Positions 1-5,096 of a DNA stretch of 5,096 bases are shown in pieces. The DNA comes from Halomonas sp. (GTDB taxonomy: Bacteria; Pseudomonadota; Gammaproteobacteria; Pseudomonadales; Oleiphilaceae). The stretch lies in the NCBI GenBank assembly GCA_007135745.1, contig SLIH01000371.1:1-5096 (forward strand), written 5' to 3'. Made by a program: the position numbers and the translations under genes. The notes under the pieces were generated by a model. That model saw only the letters and a program-made list of their open reading frames with translations. It searched no databases and had not been told where the DNA came from. Within the stretch, counting starts at the first letter, position 1. Every line of letters starts with the position of its first letter.

Positions 1-479
1 GGCTGATCACATTGGGTTTTGTCTGGGCACTGATTGCACTGGCCGTGATTGATCTGGACACACAACTGCTGCCGGACAACATTACGCTGCCACTGCTCTG
101 GGCGGGCCTGATCTTCAATTACTTCAATGGCCTGGTTGAGTTCGAGGCGGCGTTCTGGGGGGCGGTGGCGGGCTATCTGAGTCTCTGGATCGTCTACCAG
201 GCCTTCCGGGTGCTGACCGGCAAGGAAGGCATGGGCTTCGGGGATTTCAAGCTGCTGGCCGCCCTGGGCGCCTGGCTGGGGTGGATGATGCTGCCGGCGA
301 TCATTCTGCTGTCCAGTCTCGTCGGCGCCACCGTCGGTATCTGCCTGATGATCTTCCGTCGCCACGGCCGCGATGTGCCGATTCCTTTCGGGCCCTATCT
401 GGCGGCGGCGGGTCTACTGGCGCTCTGGTGGGGGCCGGAACTTCAGCAGTTCTGGTTCCGCCTGCTTGGGACGGCCTGA
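1..479 (+). CDS. pilD: Prepilin peptidase / N-methyltransferase PilD (partial, C-terminal half)
   Basis: Inner-membrane aspartic protease of family A24 that cleaves the leader of type IV prepilins and type II secretion pseudopilins and N-methylates the new N-terminus. The reading frame is open to the left edge (frame begins at base 3), so the N-terminus, including the usual cytoplasmic tetracysteine domain, lies outside the window; about 158 residues remain of a family length near 290. Both catalytic aspartates are visible: the first D of IDLDTQLLPD (codon 51-53) and the D of GMGFGDFK (codon 243-245). They are 64 residues apart, the spacing I recall for PilD and TcpJ. Several hydrophobic membrane segments follow and surround them. 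The TTG at 12 is only an internal codon, not the true start. coaE follows after 65 bp, as in many gammaproteobacterial pilBCD clusters. Identity is very secure. Confidence 0.96.
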   Translation, partial: LITLGFVWALIALAVIDLDTQLLPDNITLPLLWAGLIFNYFNGLVEFEAAFWGAVAGYLSLWIVYQAFRVLTGKEGMGFGDFKLLAALGAWLGWMMLPAIILLSSLVGATVGICLMIFRRHGRDVPIPFGPYLAAAGLLALWWGPELQQFWFRLLGTA

Positions 480-544
480 CTACGTTTGGTACGACCCGAT
501 AAGGGCGAGCAGGCCCCTGATTCACACTCTAAGCGAGCCTGATT

Positions 545-1177
545 ATGTTCATCGTTGGACTCACGGGAGGCATCGGCAGCGGAAAGAGCACGGTCGCCCG
601 GATGTTTGAACAGCAAGGCATTGTCACTATCGATGCCGACGATGTGGCCCGGGAAGTCGTGGAGCCTGGCGAACCGGCCCTCGAAAAAATATTCGAGCAT
701 TTCGGGGACGCATTGCGCGATGAAGACGGCAGGCTGAACCGCGCAGTGCTGCGCGAGCGAATCTTCCAGGACGCCAGTGAACGCCAATGGCTGGAGACCC
801 TGCTCCACCCAATCATCCGGGATCGGATCACGCAACACCTTGAAAATGCCGCCTCGGACTATGCGTTGCTGGTTTCCCCCCTCCTTCTGGAGACGGATCA
901 GCACCAGCTGTGTCAGCGCATTGCGGTGGTGGATGTGCCCGAATCGGTTCAGATTGAACGCACCATGGCCCGCGACAGCAATGACCGCGCCCAGGTGGAG
1001 CGGATCATGGCGGCACAGATGCCGCGGGAAAAGCGCCTTGCCGGTGCCGACGATGTCATAGACAATAATCAGCCGGAGTCGCAGGTGAAAGCACAGGTAC
1101 TGGAACTCCATCAGCAGTACCTGGGACTGGCCCGGCATAAATCCCAGGGAACTTCTCAACAGACCCCGGACAGGTGA
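545..1177 (+). CDS. coaE: Dephospho-CoA kinase CoaE
   Basis: Cytosolic kinase for the last step of coenzyme A synthesis: ATP-dependent phosphorylation of the 3'-OH of dephospho-CoA. The 210-residue length fits the family (about 200). The Walker A P-loop GGIGSGKST is at residues 8-16, the DADDVAR motif at 30-36 is the usual substrate-side acidic motif, HPIIR follows in the CoA domain, and the C-terminal ADDVIDN lid/core motif is present. The ATG at 545 is chosen because the P-loop lies only 7 residues in, as in known CoaE proteins. No good Shine-Dalgarno sequence precedes it (only a GCGAG about 9 bases upstream), so expression may depend on upstream translation or be modest. Position between pilD and yacG is the conserved arrangement. 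Confidence 0.97.
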   Translation: MFIVGLTGGIGSGKSTVARMFEQQGIVTIDADDVAREVVEPGEPALEKIFEHFGDALRDEDGRLNRAVLRERIFQDASERQWLETLLHPIIRDRITQHLENAASDYALLVSPLLLETDQHQLCQRIAVVDVPESVQIERTMARDSNDRAQVERIMAAQMPREKRLAGADDVIDNNQPESQVKAQVLELHQQYLGLARHKSQGTSQQTPDR

Positions 1178-1211
1178 AGCGGGGCTCTCCGGAGGCTCCC
1201 TCGACGGTACC

Positions 1212-1215
1212 AGGA
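1212..1215 (+). promoter_or_regulatory. Ribosome binding site of yacG
   Basis: AGGA lies 8 bases before the GTG at 1224 and decides this non-ATG start. Confidence 0.6.
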
Positions 1216-1223
1216 TCAACAAG

Positions 1224-1448
1224 GTGACAGACACAAATCAGCAGCCTCAATTGGACTGCCCCCAGTGCGGTAAAACCATTACATGGAGCGAGAAGTATCC
1301 GGAGCGCCCCTTCTGCTCCCAGCGTTGCCGGGAGCTGGATTTCGGCGCCTGGGCCACGGAAAGCTACTACATTCCCGGTGAGCCCACCTGGGTAGAAGAG
1401 ATGGAAGACGACGACATGGACGAGAACACGCGACGATACAATGGCTGA
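1224..1448 (+). CDS. yacG: DNA gyrase inhibitor YacG (zinc-binding)
   Basis: Small cytosolic zinc protein whose E. coli homologue binds GyrB and blocks DNA binding by gyrase. The 74-residue product has the four zinc ligands C12, C15, C31 and C35 in the pattern CPQC-x15-CSQRC, followed by the family segment RELDFGAWATESYYIP. The tail is strongly acidic (EEMEDDDMDEN), also typical. It is slightly longer than the E. coli protein (about 65). The start is GTG at 1224, supported by AGGA at 1212-1215 with an 8-base spacer and by the correct distance to the first CxxC; no other start in this frame places the motif well. The stop overlaps the next gene by 8 bases. Placement after coaE is the usual one. 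Confidence 0.96.
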   Translation: MTDTNQQPQLDCPQCGKTITWSEKYPERPFCSQRCRELDFGAWATESYYIPGEPTWVEEMEDDDMDENTRRYNG

Positions 1449-1896
1449 CTGCATCTTCTGTGAAATCATTGCCGGACGGGCGCCCGCCTCCATTGTCTAT
1501 CAGGATGACACCTGTCTGGCCTTTATGGATATCCACCCTCTGGGTCGCGGGCATGTACTGATTGTTCCCCTGGAGCATGCCGTGCAATTGCCGGAGCTTC
1601 CCGACGCGCAGAGAACCCATCTGTTCCGGGTTGCTCACCATATACTGGACGCCCAGCGGGCGCTTGGCTGGGGCAAGCGCGGTTCCCACATCCTTCTGAA
1701 CGATGGCCCCCAGGCCAACCAGATGGTTCCGCATATTCACGTTCACATTATTCCCCGGGAAAAGCGCGATGCGCTGCCAACGCTGAGCCGCCTGTTTCTC
1801 CACATCACCGGGTTGATGGGCCGTGCCACCGCGCGCACCTCGCTGGACGAGCAGGCGTCCGCCCTGCGTCAGCAACTACCTGAAATTATCCACTGA
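1441..1896 (+). CDS. HIT-family nucleotide-binding hydrolase/transferase
   Basis: Histidine-triad protein of 151 residues, expected to act in the cytosol on a nucleoside phosphoramidate, dinucleotide polyphosphate or similar nucleotide conjugate; the actual substrate cannot be read from sequence. The triad HIHVHII occupies residues 98-104, with H100 the likely nucleophile by analogy to HINT1. The N-terminal region has the usual FMDIHPLGRGHVLIVP block (28-43) and LNDGP (86-90). C4 and C7 form a CxxC that, with H46 and H98, matches the structural zinc site of many bacterial HIT proteins (inference from spacing). The C-terminal 45 residues beyond the triad are longer than in minimal HINT proteins. 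The ATG overlaps the yacG stop by 8 bases and has no clear Shine-Dalgarno, so translational coupling is likely. An Ap4A hydrolase role is possible but unproven. Confidence 0.93.
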   Translation: MADCIFCEIIAGRAPASIVYQDDTCLAFMDIHPLGRGHVLIVPLEHAVQLPELPDAQRTHLFRVAHHILDAQRALGWGKRGSHILLNDGPQANQMVPHIHVHIIPREKRDALPTLSRLFLHITGLMGRATARTSLDEQASALRQQLPEIIH

Positions 1897-1901
1897 ATCC
1901 C

Positions 1902-2273
1902 ATGCTCCGCGGACTGACCCTGATCCTGCTTTTCCAGTTTGCCGGAATGGCTTTGGAACTCGTGCCAGGCATGCCCCTGCCAGGCGCGATCAGCGGGATG
2001 GTACTTTTCTTTCTCTATCTGGTGGTAACGGACGGCGGCGGAGAGGCGGAACAGCGCACCGCCGAAACCCTGCTGCGCCATCTGCCGCTGTTCTTTATTC
2101 CTGCCGGAGCGGGCATCATCACACTGACGGCCATTCTCCAGCAGCAGGCCCTGGGTATCTTTCTGGCACTGACGCTGGGCACACTGCTTGCCTTTATACT
2201 GACGGCCTGGCTGATGCAACGACTGAGCGGCGGCCACCGGGGGAAGCACAACGAAGGGGGCGGACATGACTGA
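1902..2273 (+). CDS. lrgA: LrgA/CidA family holin-like membrane protein
   Basis: Small polytopic inner-membrane protein (123 residues, normal family length) with about four hydrophobic segments near residues 3-20, 26-43, 60-78 and 83-105. Family hallmarks are PLPGAISGM at 25-33 and HLPLFFIPAGAGII at 60-73. CidA/LrgA proteins have been proposed to behave like holins controlling murein hydrolases and lysis; the paired LrgAB-type proteins of Bacillus (PftAB) take up pyruvate, so either export or transport roles are open here. The start ATG is 5 bases after the HIT gene stop and lacks a recognisable ribosome site, suggesting reinitiation from the upstream gene. Hydrophilic tail rich in G, H and K. 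Whether it is orthologous to LrgA or CidA cannot be decided from one sequence. Confidence 0.93.
   Translation: MLRGLTLILLFQFAGMALELVPGMPLPGAISGMVLFFLYLVVTDGGGEAEQRTAETLLRHLPLFFIPAGAGIITLTAILQQQALGIFLALTLGTLLAFILTAWLMQRLSGGHRGKHNEGGGHD
2253..2260 (+). promoter_or_regulatory. Ribosome binding site of lrgB
   Basis: GAAGGGGG inside the end of lrgA, 5 bases before the ATG at 2266. It supports that start and independent loading on lrgB in addition to coupling through the 8-base overlap. Confidence 0.6.
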
Positions 2274-2952
2274 CCTGCTGATGACGCCCCATTTCGCCAT
2301 AACCCTGACGCTGGTCGTCTATCTTGCCGGGCTGTGGCTCTACCGCCTGAGCAATGGCTCCAGCCTTTTCCAGCCGGTGGTTGTGGGCATCGTGGGCGTT
2401 ATTGCGGTGCTGACGGTGCTTGATATGGACTATGAGACCTATTTCGGGAACGCCGCCATCATTCACTTCCTTCTGGGAACTGCGACGGTGGCGCTCGCAC
2501 TTCCGCTTTACCGTAATCTATCGCTCATTCGTGCCAACCTCGGGGCGCTTCTGATCACTCTCGCCATCAGCGGCATCGTGGCCGCGGGACTTGCAGTGGG
2601 TATCCTTTGGTTGACCGGGGCCGATGGCGAACTACTCCGATCAATGGCGACCAAATCCATCACCACGCCCTTTGCCATTTCCGTATCCGAGCAGATTGGC
2701 GGTTACCCGGCTCTGGCGGCAACCTTTGTCATCGTCACGGGCATTCTGGTGGCGGCCTTTGGCAGTCCGATTCTCAATCTCATGGGCGTCACCCACCCGG
2801 CCGCCCGTGGTTGCGCCATGGGCATGATCGGCCACGGCGTGGGTACGGCCCGAGCCTTCGAAATGGGAGCCCGCACCGGGGCCTTTGCCGCCCTGTCCAT
2901 GAGCCTGATGGGGCTCTATACGGCTCTGGGGCTGGGAGTCCTGCTGTCGTGA
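2266..2952 (+). CDS. lrgB: LrgB/CidB family membrane protein
   Basis: Partner of LrgA, a polytopic inner-membrane protein of 228 residues (family about 230). Recognisable blocks in order: FQPVVVGI (35-42), the GTATVALALPLYRN block (71-84), KSITTPFAI (130-138) followed by IGG (144-146), and ARGCAMGMIGHGVGTA (180-195), which are the conserved pore-like segments of the family. The protein is nearly all hydrophobic helices separated by short loops. Its ATG overlaps the lrgA stop by 8 bases and its own TGA overlaps the GTG of the next gene by 4, so the three products are probably made in a coupled way. The family has been discussed both as an antiholin (LrgB) and as part of a pyruvate/glycolate-type transporter; the sequence does not distinguish these. 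Confidence 0.96.
   Translation: MTDLLMTPHFAITLTLVVYLAGLWLYRLSNGSSLFQPVVVGIVGVIAVLTVLDMDYETYFGNAAIIHFLLGTATVALALPLYRNLSLIRANLGALLITLAISGIVAAGLAVGILWLTGADGELLRSMATKSITTPFAISVSEQIGGYPALAATFVIVTGILVAAFGSPILNLMGVTHPAARGCAMGMIGHGVGTARAFEMGARTGAFAALSMSLMGLYTALGLGVLLS
2934..2938 (+). promoter_or_regulatory. Ribosome binding site of the barrel-like gene
   Basis: GGGAG lies 10 bases before the GTG at 2949. It supports starting there rather than at upstream codons that would run far into lrgB. Confidence 0.5.
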
Positions 2953-4058
2953 GCATCAGCGCCTTCCCCCGGGGCCGATCAGGAGCCGCCCACCTTGCCT
3001 TGATCATCACAGCACTGATGATCCTGACACCACCTCTCGCATGGGCCCACAAAACCGAGCGTATCCGTGCACACCCCCTGGAATTCTCGGAAGTGCTCAG
3101 GCCTGACGGACTGCCACTGGAATTTTTTCTATGGGGTGACGATCCGCGCTATCTGGAACCCAGGGAGCGCAGAATGCTTGAGACGGAAGACTGGCTTATT
3201 CAACAGCAGCAGATTCAGTCCAGACGGGTCCTGGCGCTCAGCCGCGGACTGGACCGGGCTTTGTCTGGTGAGACCTACATTGACCGCGACAACGACAGCT
3301 ATGTGCGAATCGGGGCCTCCACACGCTTTGAGGAGGATGGCCGGCTTGGAGTGGAACCGGAAACCCGCTTCCGACTGGACCTTCCTACGGTTGAAGAGAA
3401 ACTCCGGCTGGTTGTCGAGAGTGATGCGCAGGACCTGGCCTCACTCAGCGACCAGCAACAACGCGAAACTCTGAGGGAAGAAGAAACCGATGACGGATTC
3501 ACCGCCGGTGCGCTGCGAGTGCTGGTGCCCATTACTGAGAACTGGGAAACAAGCACCGATATCGGTGCCAGACTCCGTTTCCCGCCACAGGCCTTCTGGC
3601 GTGCCCGTGCGGTTTCGGACTGGCCGCTCGACGAGCTATGGAGCCTGCGGGTGGACCAGCGCTTTTTCTGGTTCACGCGCGACGGCTGGATTGCCCGCAA
3701 CTGGCTGGGGTTCAGCCGACCTCTGGGCCCCAACTGGAACGTTCAGGCATCAACAGAAAACCGGTGGCTGCACCAGGACCGCTACTTCGAAACCGCCCAG
3801 GTACTGAGGACACAGCGCAGCTTCAGAAACCGTCATTTCGTGCGTTATCGTGTCGGTGTTCTCGGGGACAGCGAGCGCCAGTGGCGTACCACCGAGTATT
3901 TTGCCGATACGCTCTATCGAAACCGCCTGTACGACGACTGGCTCTACGGCGAGATTGTTCCCGCCATTCGCTTCCAACGGGGGAACAATTTCCGCTCCGA
4001 TGCCAGCATTACTCTGCGTATTGAGATGTTTTTTTCGGCTGGAGGTTCGCTTCGCTGA
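2949..4058 (+). CDS. Uncharacterised secreted protein, probable outer-membrane beta-barrel
   Basis: I do not recognise a named family. The frame is open back to 2607, but that part lies inside lrgB. Starting at GTG 2949 gives 369 residues with a good signal peptide: basic n-region (R8, R10), hydrophobic core about 16-31, and cleavage site AWA|H after residue 33. Residues about 71-105 look helical and Q/R-rich. From about 117 on, alternating polar and hydrophobic strands rich in Trp, Phe, Tyr and Arg are typical of outer-membrane barrels, with an acidic Q/E/D-rich loop near 159-183. The strand DASITLRIEMFF (351-362) is a textbook C-terminal beta-signal with hydrophobics at alternate positions ending in Phe, but seven residues (SAGGSLR) follow it. 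The gene overlaps lrgB (GTGA) and trmO (TGATG). A role with LrgAB is inference from coupling only; a periplasmic beta-rich protein is the alternative. Confidence 0.85.
   Translation: MSISAFPRGRSGAAHLALIITALMILTPPLAWAHKTERIRAHPLEFSEVLRPDGLPLEFFLWGDDPRYLEPRERRMLETEDWLIQQQQIQSRRVLALSRGLDRALSGETYIDRDNDSYVRIGASTRFEEDGRLGVEPETRFRLDLPTVEEKLRLVVESDAQDLASLSDQQQRETLREEETDDGFTAGALRVLVPITENWETSTDIGARLRFPPQAFWRARAVSDWPLDELWSLRVDQRFFWFTRDGWIARNWLGFSRPLGPNWNVQASTENRWLHQDRYFETAQVLRTQRSFRNRHFVRYRVGVLGDSERQWRTTEYFADTLYRNRLYDDWLYGEIVPAIRFQRGNNFRSDASITLRIEMFFSAGGSLR
4041..4045 (+). promoter_or_regulatory. Ribosome binding site of trmO
   Basis: GGAGG within the end of the preceding gene, 12 bases before the ATG at 4058. 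The spacing is rather long, so coupling through the TGATG overlap probably contributes. Confidence 0.5.
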
Positions 4059-4798
4059 TGAGCAGCAACGATAACAGCTTTGCACTGGAACCGGTAGGCA
4101 CCCTGCGCTCTTGCTTCGGCCAGAAATTCGGCACACCGAGACAGCCCGGCCTGTGCCCCCACGCCACAGGACATATCGAGATGCACTCACCCTGGGACAC
4201 CCCCGACGCTTTTCGTGGCCTCGAGGCATTCACTCATGTTTGGCTGACAGTCATCTTTCACCAGGTTCCCCATGATGCACCTCTCCGTCCGCTGGTCCGA
4301 CCGCCCCGCCTGGGGGGCAATCAGCGCGTCGGTGTATTCGCCTGTCGCTCACCGTTCAGACCGGGCCGGATCGGCCTGTCGGTGGTGCGGCATCATGGTT
4401 GGGATTACCTCGACGGAAAATTCTGCCTGCGCCTCTCCGGACTGGATCTCATTGACGGTACACCCGTTCTCGATATCAGACCCTACCTGCCCTGGAGCGA
4501 TACGCCAGCGGATGCCCGGGCGGGCTGGGCGGACGCTGCCCCGGATTCATACCTGGAGGTGGCATTCAGCGCCCTGGCCCGTGAGCAGGTCACCGAGCTA
4601 TCCCATCACCACCCCGATCTGGAGGCTCTGATCAGCGAAGTTCTCGCTCAGGACCCACGCCCTGGCTATCGACGGGGGCAGGCCGACGAACGCACCTATG
4701 GCATGCGCCTCCACGACCTCGAGATCCACTGGCGAACCACGGCAAAGGGTTGTATTGTGGAATCAGTGACCTCGAACAAAGGAGTGACACCCTACTGA
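4058..4798 (+). CDS. trmO: tRNA (adenine(37)-N6)-methyltransferase TrmO
   Basis: Cytosolic SAM-dependent enzyme (formerly TsaA/YaeB, UPF0066) that methylates N6 of t6A at position 37 of tRNA-Thr to m6t6A in E. coli. The 246-residue product matches remembered E. coli TrmO along its length: KFGTPRQPGL (23-32), RGLEAFTHVW (53-62), VRPPRLGGNQRVGVFACRS (80-98), GLDLIDGTPVLDIRPYLPW, then LAQDPRPGYRRG and a C-terminal LHDLEIHWR block. Oddity: the usually invariant FRPNPIG reads FRPGRIG at residues 100-106. About ten extra residues compared with E. coli (235) include a short C-terminal tail. The ATG overlaps the previous stop by one base (TGATG). Nothing links it functionally to the envelope genes upstream. 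Confidence 0.95.
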   Translation: MSSNDNSFALEPVGTLRSCFGQKFGTPRQPGLCPHATGHIEMHSPWDTPDAFRGLEAFTHVWLTVIFHQVPHDAPLRPLVRPPRLGGNQRVGVFACRSPFRPGRIGLSVVRHHGWDYLDGKFCLRLSGLDLIDGTPVLDIRPYLPWSDTPADARAGWADAAPDSYLEVAFSALAREQVTELSHHHPDLEALISEVLAQDPRPGYRRGQADERTYGMRLHDLEIHWRTTAKGCIVESVTSNKGVTPY

Positions 4799-4816
4799 AT
4801 TTGCCGGGTGTCCCGG
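4786..4816 (+). other. Pair of mutually exclusive hairpins between trmO and the sensor gene
   Basis: GACACCC (4786-4792) can pair with GGGTGTC (4806-4812), a perfect 7-bp stem with a 13-base loop holding the trmO stop. Alternatively CCGGG (4804-4808) pairs with CCCGG (4812-4816) around a TGT loop. The two share bases, so only one can form. No T-run follows, so this is not a standard terminator; it sits just before the ribosome site of the next gene. Function is unknown and chance is possible. Confidence 0.35.
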
Positions 4817-4818
4817 AA

Positions 4819-4824
4819 AGGAAG
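4819..4824 (+). promoter_or_regulatory. Ribosome binding site of the sensor gene
   Basis: AGGAAG, with AGGA ending 7 bases before the GTG at 4830. No other start codon exists in this frame between the in-frame stop at 4785 and 4830, so this site fixes the start. Confidence 0.65.
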
Positions 4825-4829
4825 CAACC

Positions 4830-5096
4830 GTGCCACTGAAGACCCTTACAAGGCATCTCCGGATACGCCCTCTCACGGGACGACTTCTGGCCTACATGGT
4901 CCTGCTGACACTGCTTCTGTCGTTGCTGTCGACCGGCTACCAGATCTTCTCTGAATATCGCCAGGAACGTGATCGGCTGGAGGAGTACCAGCATCGGGCA
5001 ACCAACATGGTCGGGCGCACTGTCACCAGCCAACTCTGGACCCTGAACCTGGAAGAAATGCAGGAAACCCTGGATGCAGCGCTGTCGCTCTCCGGA
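4830..5096 (+). CDS. Membrane-anchored sensor protein, N-terminal fragment (histidine kinase or diguanylate cyclase type)
   Basis: Open frame of 89 codons running off the right edge, so no catalytic domain is visible. It begins with a basic cytoplasmic stretch (residues 1-18, with K4, R8, R11, R13, R18), then one strong transmembrane helix at about 19-41 with the LLAYMVLLTLLLSLLSTGYQ core. A charged, probably coiled or helical periplasmic segment (EYRQERDRLEEY) follows, and then SQLWTLNLEEMQETLDAALSL. The LWxLN/D-x-EEMQ-x-xLDALLxL pattern is one I associate with the periplasmic sensor region of hybrid histidine kinases and GGDEF proteins in marine gammaproteobacteria; that link is from memory. 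The start is GTG with a good ribosome site. It is 31 bp after trmO and may be a separate unit or the operon's end. Signal and output are unknown. Confidence 0.8.
   Translation, partial: MPLKTLTRHLRIRPLTGRLLAYMVLLTLLLSLLSTGYQIFSEYRQERDRLEEYQHRATNMVGRTVTSQLWTLNLEEMQETLDAALSLSG

Noticed and set aside
502..522. Weak AGGG/CCCT hairpin between pilD and coaE
   Set aside because: Only about four pairs with a bulge and no T-run, so it does not support a terminator.
516..544. Direct repeat CCTGATT, 22 bp apart, just before coaE
   Set aside because: Seven bases is short enough to occur by chance and there is no accompanying promoter to make it an operator.
1181..1200. Possible terminator hairpin after coaE (imperfect palindrome around CTCCGGAG)
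   Set aside because: The pairing has mismatches and almost no loop, and no T-run follows; yacG starts 24 bases later.
443..1234. A 263-codon open frame on the minus strand opposite coaE, longer than coaE itself
   Set aside because: It is the antisense of a certain gene in GC-rich DNA, its translation shows no recognisable motif, and it runs across the ends of pilD and coaE.
1279..1875. A 198-codon minus-strand frame opposite yacG and the HIT gene
   Set aside because: It lies antisense to two firmly identified genes and its product looks like a shadow composition with no family motif.
1963..1985. Direct repeat TGCCAGGC twice within lrgA
   Set aside because: It is in frame and explained by the repeated Pro-Gly codons of the VPGMPLPG family motif.
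2607..2948. Longer N-terminus for the barrel-like gene, beginning inside lrgB
   Set aside because: It would overlap lrgB by about 345 bases, has low-complexity G/H/R composition, and would bury the clear signal peptide that begins at GTG 2949.
3299..3733. A 144-codon, very serine/arginine-rich minus-strand frame
   Set aside because: Low-complexity S/R composition is what the antisense of this codon usage gives; the plus-strand frame has the signal peptide and strand pattern.
4632..5033. Minus-strand frame of 133 codons covering the trmO-sensor junction
   Set aside because: It overlaps two genes on the plus strand supported by motifs, a transmembrane helix and a ribosome site.

Overview
The window is a compact stretch of a GC-rich gammaproteobacterial chromosome with every credible gene on the + strand. 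The order pilD-coaE-yacG is the classic end of a type IV pilus biogenesis cluster in gammaproteobacteria. Together with the protein sequences it suggests a marine genus such as Marinobacter or a relative; that genus assignment is inference. I see no mobile elements, RNA genes, CRISPR or phage signatures.

Layout: (1) 1-479, the C-terminal half of prepilin peptidase PilD, cut by the left edge. (2) 545-1177, dephospho-CoA kinase CoaE. (3) 1224-1448, the zinc protein YacG, an inhibitor of DNA gyrase. (4) 1441-1896, a HIT-family nucleotide hydrolase/transferase. (5) 1902-2273 and 2266-2952, an LrgA/CidA plus LrgB/CidB membrane pair. (6) 2949-4058, an unrecognised secreted protein that looks like an outer-membrane beta-barrel. 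(7) 4058-4798, the tRNA methyltransferase TrmO. (8) 4830-5096, the N-terminus of a membrane-anchored sensor protein running off the right edge.

The genes are tightly packed. The largest gaps are 65, 46 and 31 bp; four junctions overlap and one leaves only 5 bp. I found no convincing internal terminator or promoter, so from coaE (perhaps pilD) to trmO the set is probably one transcription unit with several translationally coupled junctions. Functionally it mixes housekeeping (CoA synthesis, gyrase control, tRNA modification) with an envelope module, lrgA-lrgB-barrel protein.

The most interesting part is the barrel-like gene fused by a 4-bp overlap to lrgB. LrgAB-type proteins sit in the inner membrane, so a co-translated outer-membrane partner raises the possibility of an envelope-spanning system. 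Other points worth checking are a variant signature motif in TrmO, a 7-T tract at the barrel gene's 3' end, and two alternative hairpins before the sensor gene.
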